Shown here: in pieces, positions 9,136 to 15,347 of the stretch
How positions within the stretch are numbered: the first letter of the stretch is position 1
Layout of the letters: every line of letters begins with the position of its first letter
Source of the DNA: Psilocybe azurescens
Lineage: Eukaryota > Basidiomycota > Agaricomycetes > Agaricales > Agrocybaceae
Reading direction: 5' to 3'
Assembly: GCA_023853785.1 (NCBI GenBank)
Contig: JAJIRX010000078.1
Coordinates: forward strand, 1-15,347
DNA: 15,347 nucleotides
Made by a program: the position numbers and the translations under genes
Notes under the pieces: generated by a model
Told to the model about the DNA's origin: nothing
Databases searched by the model: none
What the model saw: only the letters and a program-made list of their open reading frames with translations

Positions 9136-10737
9136 CTAACATGCCTTGCCTCTTCTTATACTGCGCATAATTTCATCGGTAAGGTGGGGAAGACGTTCAA
9201 TGGCTTCAAACATCGAAGGAGGGGGTATCGGGGTAGGATATGGTACATAAGCCGTGCTTGATTTACCTGTTCCATATAACCGTCTCGAGATCCAAAGGAT
9301 TTTTGTAGTTTGTTTGCCCTGGCAGAATCTTTTCTGCGCCTTCGCGACATTCTCGATAGTCCCATGCTCTTTGATAAGTTGATAGGCTATGTGGGGTAAA
9401 AAGGGACTACCTGGAGCAAAGTCGCAGCCTAAAAGTATGGCTAGATCGATGAACGAGCGTTTGCTAAGGCCGAGAGCGCGATGAATATTCTGTCTAGGTC
9501 GTGCAATTCTCTCGATTGGGCCCTTTCCCGTCAGATTCATGACCATAGGAGCACCGTGAACCAATACATCCTGCAAAAGAGATTATTTAAGTGTCGGAAT
9601 CGAGGAGAAGAGGAATGCCCCATACGTTGTCGTCGCTAGCAACATAGTCGGCATGTCCATGGAGAACTAGAGATGATGCCAAAGCCTCTGCTTCAATGGC
9701 ACCAGTTGCCACAATGCATGGAACACCCATGGTCCGGAGCAGCTCAAAGCATTCCGCGTATACGCTGGCAGTTGGTAGATGCACGCGTCTACTAAGTTTT
9801 TCGATTGCTTGTCACTTCGAGCAATTAATGAACGCACGCCAAAACCTGTGCGATGTTTGACTGGGTTGCCCAAAGACTCAATAAAACGACGCCAAATATC
9901 CTCTTCCGAGATGTTGAGTGCCTCTGCAGGTGTCGTGGATTTGTCTTCAGCCAATAAAACTTCAGGCCCAGAAGTTGAGGGAAGTATTGCAGTTAAAAAC
10001 TTGGTATTCAAGGCAAGAATTCTGTCGCGAATTAGTTCGAAATTGGGTGGTCTTGACACAATAGAAAGGTCGGATATGCTGATATCATCAAGTCTTGTGG
10101 CGACAAAGGGATATCTCTCAGCGAAAAGAGGGTTATTAAATAGTACCTTGAGGATCTGCCTTTCATCGTCCGGAGAAAGAGTTTTGCAAAGTTGAAATAC
10201 TGAATAGAGGTCTTGCAGCCGCAGTTCACGGGCCTTTTCCAGGTCTAAGCGAGCTTCATTGACCAGCTTGGCCTTGCGTTTGTTTTGAAGCTGTACTCCC
10301 GATTAAATATCATCGTGAACCCAACTAGAGCAATTCAGAAGGTCGCGTACTTTCTTTGCCTTGCTAGGATGGCGTTCTTTCCCGTCAAACACGCAGATGG
10401 CGGAAATGTTGTGCCTCGACAACTGTTTGATCATGGTGTGCCATCCTATAACGTGTTGATGAATGTCGGCGTGAGGCGTGTAGTGAAATTTCAATGTGTA
10501 TAAATTCCCATCGCTGCCAAAGCGAGGATTTCAGCAATCCGTCCAGTACGCAGATAATTGATGACTTGAACCGACAAGATAATTCTCTTTCCTTTAAGAG
10601 CACGACGAGGTAGAGATCCAAAGAGTCCGGGGCTTTGGAAATATCAATTAAAATTACAGTAATATCATGGCAAGCGCTCGAAACAATTATACAAACCATT
10701 TATCGCGAAGAAGTTGTGTGAGCCCGCTGACTCCCAT
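9136..10737 (-). CDS. XPG/FEN1-like structure-specific nuclease (Rad2 family, PIN-like fold)
   Basis: The Rad2 family cuts branched or flapped DNA using acidic residues that bind metal. Exons by eye: 10737-10697, 10632-10572, 10513-10351, 10290-9626 and 9570-9136. The ATG at 10737 gives MGVSGLTQLLRDK, the classic XPG N-terminus, followed across a 64-bp intron by GSLPRRALKGKRIIL. Exon 3 has DGN, HQHVIGWHTMIKQL and AICVFDGKERHPSKAKK. A spacer of about 180 residues with a basic, probably coiled start (KRKAKLVNEARLDLEKAREL) separates the XPG-N and XPG-I parts, longer than in FEN1. The XPG-I part has GVPCIVATGAIEAEALA and HADYVASDDN, joined by a 55-bp intron to DVLVHGAPMVMN; then come LGLSKRSFIDLAILLGCDF and YQLIKEHGTIENV. 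The metal-binding acidic positions of these motifs are conserved. Frame breaks occur at the exon 2/3 junction, at the T-run 9797-9801, and twice between about 9327 and 9225 around GSRDGYMEQVNQARLMYH. The exact family member and location (nucleus or mitochondrion) are not settled. Confidence 0.85.
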
Positions 10738-11183
10738 ACGATGTTTGAGACCGAGGACGCGCGGGTATATACCCAATGATCCTGACACGGAGGATTTCTA
10801 ATCCCAGCCAAGATGTCGTGTTGAGGTCGTGGATGCCGTTGAAGAGGGTTACAATCTCGCTTACGCTATGCTGACAACGCCTGTGAATGACCTGCCTAAA
10901 ATGGAAGCACAGTCATCATGCCAAATATAGCTTGACAAATAACAATGTCTCTCCCTCTCTCCCTGAGGTTGACCGTTGGGTATTATTATTCGATGAGGTT
11001 GGTGGTTGTACTAAGCGCCAACCACAGTGTGCAAATCTGTGTACCTAACTAAGGTGGTAATGCAGAAATTCCTGACAATCAACAGGTTCGCAGTTTTGCA
11101 TCCGAGTCGTAAGCCCACGATATCCATTTTATTTGAAAAGCTTGGCAAGAGAGCTGGATTAGCATTTCTTGCCATCACAATCT

Positions 11184-11244
11184 CACGTGGGACCATGCAA
11201 TCGCAATTGCAATGGCATAAGACAAGATTGATATGCCATATAAG
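11184..11244 (+). promoter_or_regulatory. Core promoter of reductase copy 1: CACGTG box and TATA-like box
   Basis: A palindromic CACGTG (E-box/G-box type) lies at 11184-11189 and TATAAG at 11239-11244, 83 bp before the ATG. Both are kept at the same spacing to the ATG in copy 2. Pyrimidine-rich sequence after the TATA box could hold the transcription start. The roles are inferred from motif and conservation. Confidence 0.5.
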
Positions 11245-11326
11245 TCGCAGATTCCTCTTCTCAGCTACCAATCCTTCCTTCTCCCAACGTCTTTCAGAAC
11301 CAAGACATCTTCAAAATATTCGGACT

Positions 11327-12730
11327 ATGTCCACAACCAGAGACACTTCCATGCAGTCAGATATCTCAAAGATGAAGACTGAACCCGATGGCTCTTTCAA
11401 GCGACAAGCATCGTCCTTCCGAAATACAGTTGAGAAAGGGGTAAATTCCCCCGAGCAAGGTAAGTACATCCATGTCAACTTTCAGTCACCTCTCATGAGC
11501 GCGTCTAGATCGCTACCATCTTTATGTCTCTTATGCTTGTCGTAAGTCCAAATAGATTCAATTATAACAGATATTCATTATGTATAACACTACAGCATGG
11601 GCGACACGAGCGTTGATCGTTAGAAAACTCAAGGGGTTGGACGCAATCATACGTATGTCCTGCCCCCATTACTTCCAGTAAACCCTATCCAGACCTTGAT
11701 ATTTCTTAGCCGTCACTGTTGTCTCTCCTCTCATGGGATCAAGTGGTTGGCCATTTGCACAAGTCGATCCATTCCCAGCTGCAGACGAAGACCCATTGTA
11801 CAAATCCGAACATGTCAGAGACCTCTATTTGAAGGCCGATCCCAATTATTCTGGAAGGTGCTTGTCTTTCTGACGGCTACACTGTTTTCTTACTTACTGG
11901 GCCATGGTCCTAGGTTCACTGTTCCTGTCCTGTGGGACAAGAAACAACACACGATCGTGAACAACGAAAGCTCGGAAATCATCCGCATCTTCAACACAGC
12001 TTTCAACGACCTAATCCCAGCTGAGAAAGCTGCCTTGGACTATTATCCGGAAGACCTTCGCCCTCAGATTGATGAAGTGAACGAGTGGATCTACCCTAAC
12101 ATCAACAGTATGGCTCCATTTCCATCGTCGTCTGCATTTATTGATCAGCATGCTACTGCGTAGATGGTGTATACAGGTCGGGGTTCGCCACCACTCAGGA
12201 AGCTTACCAAAAGGCCGTCGTCGAAGTATTCGATGCCCTCGACAAAGTGGAGAAAATCTTGACTGGGAAAGATTATCTTATTGGTGACAAACTTACCGAG
12301 GCAGATGTAAGACTATGGGTGACCATCGTGCGTGAATTTCCTTTCACGACCTTCAACACGCCGATTAATCTCTGTTGAAAAATACTTATCAGATCCGATT
12401 CGATCCTGTATATGTCGGACATTTCAAATGCAACATTCGTACCATCCGTGATGGTTATCCTGCAATTCACCGGTCTGTTTATGAGTTATGATTTCCTGTT
12501 TAGCATCACTTATCCTTCTCGACAGATGGATGCAGAAATTATACTGGAATAACTCTGCTTTCAAAGATTCCACCAACTTCGAACACATCAAGTCCCATTA
12601 CTACTGGTCTCATACCTCGGTATTTAAACACCTTTCTTACTGCTTCCTCTGATTCTAATCTCTAATCTCCTAGATTAACCCCACCCGCACCGTGCCTGTC
12701 GGGTCCATTCCCAATGTGGTGCCGTTGTAA
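11327..12730 (+). CDS. Glutathionyl-hydroquinone reductase (xi-class GST, ECM4-like), copy 1
   Basis: The family reduces glutathionyl-hydroquinones to hydroquinones with glutathione and is linked to quinone and aromatic-compound detoxification. Exons: 11327-11459, 11509-11541, 11596-11652, 11710-11857, 11914-12107, 12164-12327, 12393-12472, 12526-12619 and 12674-12730, giving an unbroken 319-residue frame with introns of 49-65 bp. Motifs in order: [28 protein letters not shown] with the catalytic Cys of the CPWA motif (split by intron 2), [27 protein letters not shown] with SSEIIRIFN (glutathione-binding side), [47 protein letters not shown] and the end [17 protein letters not shown] with PNVVPL. 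The expected GGKF just before RYHLY reads GVNS here, because of two nearby indels against copy 2. The ATG was chosen for its conserved place in both copies. Length fits the family. Confidence 0.93.
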
Positions 12731-13186
12731 GCCGTCTGTTGAAAGGAAGTTTGATCATAATAAAGTGAAACTTGTATTTGATGTATCTGTATGAACGGTT
12801 CCAACTTGACCTTTAAGCTTGCAGTTCGGCTATCGCTTATAAAGCAAAATCCGAGCTATGAATGACCCTTAGTACCGCAAATTCTATTGTCCTCCAGTGT
12901 GGACATCGGTCAAATCTCGAAGAATTAGAGATGTGCTCCCTGTTCTTCTCCTGCTGAAATCCGCGGTTTCTTAAATCCGCCCATTGCACCCAATGTACCA
13001 ACATGAAGTAAATAAGTGAAATATAATCCAAATATAATTACAACCTTATACCTACATTCAATAAATAATTCACTCGCCCTCCACAAAGAAAATAAATAAG
13101 TCAAATTCTACAACAAAGCCAAAAAAAAAGAAGATAAAAGAAAAAGAAATCACATCTCGTTGTGTAGCATGATACTAAAGCAATGC
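12731..13186. other. 3' flank of copy 1 and unduplicated spacer
   Basis: Up to about 12966 this is the duplicated 3' flank. From 12967 to 13186 lies a 220-bp spacer not seen elsewhere in the window, AT-rich and with an A-rich purine tract at about 13118-13150. TTCAATAAATAA near 13058 resembles poly(A)-signal sequence. No gene was seen. Confidence 0.6.
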
Positions 13187-13548
13187 AGATGTCGTGTTGG
13201 GGTCGTGGATGCCGTTGATTACAATCCCGCTTATGTGATGCCGACAATGCCTGTGAATGACCTGTCTAAAATGGAAGCACAGATGCCAAATATAGCTTGA
13301 CAAATAACCATGTCTCTCCCTCTCTCCCTGAGGTTGACCGTTGGGTATTATTATTCGATGAGGTTGGTGGTTGTACTAAGCGCCAACCACAGTGTGCGAG
13401 TCTGTGTACCCAACTAAGGTGGAGATGCAGAAACTCCTGACAATCAACGGGTTCGCAGTTCTGCATCCGAGTCGTAAGCCCACGATATCTGTTTTATTTG
13501 AAAAGCTTAGCATGAGAGCTGGATTAGCATTTCTTGACATCACAATCT

Positions 13549-13609
13549 CACGTGGGACCCTGCAATCACAATTGCAATGGCATAAGGCAAGATTGCGATG
13601 CCATATAAG
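13549..13609 (+). promoter_or_regulatory. Core promoter of reductase copy 2: CACGTG box and TATA-like box
   Basis: CACGTG at 13549-13554 and TATAAG at 13604-13609, again 83 bp before the ATG. The elements match copy 1 exactly although bases between them differ, so both copies probably keep similar basal expression. Confidence 0.5.
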
Positions 13610-13691
13610 TCGCAGGTTCCTCTTCTCAGCTACCAATCCTTCCTTCTCCCAACGGCCTTCACAACCAAGACATCTTCAAAATATTTGAACT

Positions 13692-15096
13692 ATGTCCACA
13701 ACCAGAGACACCTCCATGCAGTCAGACGTCTCAAAAATTAAGAATGAGCCCGATGGCTCTTTCAAGCGACAAGCATCGTCCTTCCGAAACACAGTTGAGA
13801 ATGGAGGCAAATTCCCCCCTGAGCAAGGTAAGTACATCCATGTCAACTTTCAGTCACCTCTCATGAGCGCGTCTAGATCGCTACCATCTTTATGTCTCTT
13901 ATGCTTGTCGTAAGTCCAAATAGATTCAATTATAGCAGATCATTTATTATGTACAATACTACAGCATGGGCGACACGAGCGTTAATCGTCAGAAAACTCA
14001 AGGGGTTGGACGCAATCATACGTATGTCCTGCCCCCATTACTTCCAGTAAACCCTATCCAGACCTTGATATTTCTTAGCCGTCACTGTTGTCTCTCCTCT
14101 CATGGGATCAAGTGGTTGGCCATTTGCACAAGTCGATCCATTCCCAGCTGCAGACGAAGACCCATTGTACAAATCCGAACATGTCAGAGACCTCTATTTG
14201 AAGGCCGATCCCAATTATTCTGGAAGGTGCTTGTCTTTCTGACGGCTACACTGTTTTCTTACTGGGCCATGGTCCTAGGTTCACTGTTCCTGTCCTGTGG
14301 GACAAGAAACAACACACGATCGTGAACAACGAAAGCTCGGAAATCATCCGCATCTTCAACAAAGCTTTCAACGACCTAATCCCAGCTGAGAAAGCTGTCC
14401 TGGACTATTATCCAGAAGACCTTCGCCCTCAGATTGATGAAGTGAACGAGTGGATCTACCCTAACATCAACAGTATGGCTCCATTTCCATCGTCGTCTGC
14501 ATGGTTATTGATCAACCATGCTACTGTACAGATGGTGTATACAGGTCAGGGCTCTCCACCACTCAGGAAGCTTACCAAAAGGCCGTCGTCGAAGTATTCG
14601 ATGCCCTCGACAAAGTGGAGAAAATCTTGACTGGGAAAGATTATCTCATTGGTGACAAACTTACCGAGGCAGATGTAAGACTCTGGGTGACCATCGTGCG
14701 TTAATTTCCTTTCACGATCTTCAACACGCCGATTAATCTCTGTTGAAAAATACTTATCAGATCCGATTCGATCCTGTATATGTCGGACATTTCAAATGCA
14801 ACATTCGTACCATCCGTGATGGTTATCCTGCAATTCACCGGTCTGTTTATGAGTTATGATTTCCTGTTCAGCATTGCTTATCCTTCTCGATAGGTGGATG
14901 CAGAAGTTGTATTGGAACAACTCTGCTTTCAAGGATTCCACCAACTTCGAACACATCAAGTCCAATTACTACTGGTCTCATACCGGTATTTAGACACCTT
15001 TCTTACTGCTGCCTCTGATTCTAATGTCTAATCTCCCAGGTCAACCCCACCCGCATCGTTCCTGTCGGGCCCATTCCCAATGTGGTGCCGTTGTAA
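13692..15096 (+). CDS. Glutathionyl-hydroquinone reductase (xi-class GST, ECM4-like), copy 2
   Basis: Tandem paralogue of copy 1 with the same nine-exon plan: 13692-13827, 13877-13909, 13965-14021, 14079-14226, 14279-14472, 14532-14695, 14761-14840, 14894-14985 and from 15040. The family motif before the active site is intact here ([11 protein letters not shown]), and the catalytic CPWATR is present. An upstream in-frame TGA at 13686 confirms that translation starts at 13692. Exon 8 is 92 bp against 94 bp in copy 1: two bases are missing right at the last donor (ACCGGTATT against ACCTCGGTATT). If the GTATTT donor is still used, the frame shifts. The conserved ending NPTR...PNVVPL (stop at 15096) is lost and reading continues to a TGA at 15167, about 343 residues. 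Without splicing, translation stops in the intron. It may be a real allele change or an assembly indel. Confidence 0.9.
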
Positions 15097-15347
15097 GCCC
15101 TCTATCGAGGAAGTTTGATCATAATGAAGTGAAACTTGTACTTGATGTATTGTATGAATGGTTCTGACTTGACAGCCTTTGGGCTCGCAGTTCGACTATC
15201 GCGTGTAAAACACATAAGAGCCTTCGTAAATCCGAGCTATGAATGACCCTTAGTACCGCAAATTCTATTGTCCTCCAGTGTGGACATCGGTCAAATCTTG
15301 AAGAATGAGAGATGTGCTCCCGCTCTTCTCCAGCTGGAACTCACGGT

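Larger units (their letters stand above)
10811..12966 (+). repeat. Direct tandem duplication, left copy
   Basis: Sequence starting AGATGTCGTGTTG at 10811 reappears at 13187 in the same orientation. Similarity runs through the promoter, all nine exons and eight introns of the reductase gene and the 3' flank (for example CCGAGCTATGAATGACCC at about 12850 and 15231). It fades near 12966 in this copy, while the right copy reaches the window end. Identity is highest inside the gene and lower in the 5' and 3' flanks. Confidence 0.93.
13187..15347 (+). repeat. Direct tandem duplication, right copy (reaches window end)
   Basis: Counterpart of the left copy in the same orientation. It starts AGATGTCGTGTTG at 13187 and is still matching the left copy at the last base. 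The 5' part lacks about 11 net bases against copy 1 upstream of the ATG, and the 3' flank carries several small indels. Confidence 0.93.

Noticed and set aside
9779..10195. 138-residue plus-strand open frame
   Set aside because: It is antisense to the nuclease spacer exon, which has clear splice sites and flanking XPG motifs.
1..10737. Programmed ribosomal frameshifting as a cause of the frame hops
   Set aside because: The hops occur in unrelated genes, at different runs, several per gene, and lack a shared slippery site with a downstream structure. Indel error is simpler.
1..15347. CRISPR array, operon or phage-type system
   Set aside because: No spaced short repeats; the genes are spliced eukaryotic genes with their own promoters.

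Overview
This window looks like a piece of a filamentous fungal nuclear genome, most likely an Agaricomycete (mushroom-forming basidiomycete). The evidence is the many short introns (about 45-110 bp, GT-AG, with CTGAC/CTAAT-like branch sites close to the acceptor), a class I hydrophobin C-terminal motif, an F-box protein of basidiomycete type, and a glutathionyl-hydroquinone reductase. No prokaryotic operon, CRISPR array, rRNA or tRNA was seen. The species cannot be named from the sequence.

Layout: a GNAT N-acetyltransferase gene on the minus strand (runs off the left edge, start at 960) shares a 180-bp divergent promoter with the gene for the nascent-polypeptide-associated complex beta subunit (1141-1831, plus). 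A plus-strand multi-exon gene of unknown function, with damaged frames, occupies about 2852-4138. The stretch 4139-6461 has no gene I can recognise. A hydrophobin relic with signal peptide and C-terminus but no cysteine-rich core lies at 6462-6834. A minus-strand F-box gene lies at 7562-8200, and a minus-strand XPG/FEN-like nuclease gene at 9136-10737. The right third is a direct tandem duplication of about 2.16 kb (10811-12966 and 13187 to the window end). Each copy carries a nine-exon glutathionyl-hydroquinone reductase (xi-class GST, ECM4-like) gene with its own promoter.

The genes do not form one pathway; they are ordinary neighbours. Two matters stand out. First, almost every recognisable gene needs one-base corrections, mostly at homopolymer runs, to keep its family reading frame. 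This includes the housekeeping NAC-beta gene, which needs three. Sequencing or assembly indels explain this better than gene death, so gene status calls here must be made with care. Second, the tandem GS-HQR pair shows recent duplication with a nearly identical internal tract that spans introns, and the two copies differ at their N- and C-termini. I see no convincing novel biological system. The best leads are the duplicated reductases, the core-less hydrophobin and the unidentified gene at 2852-4138.
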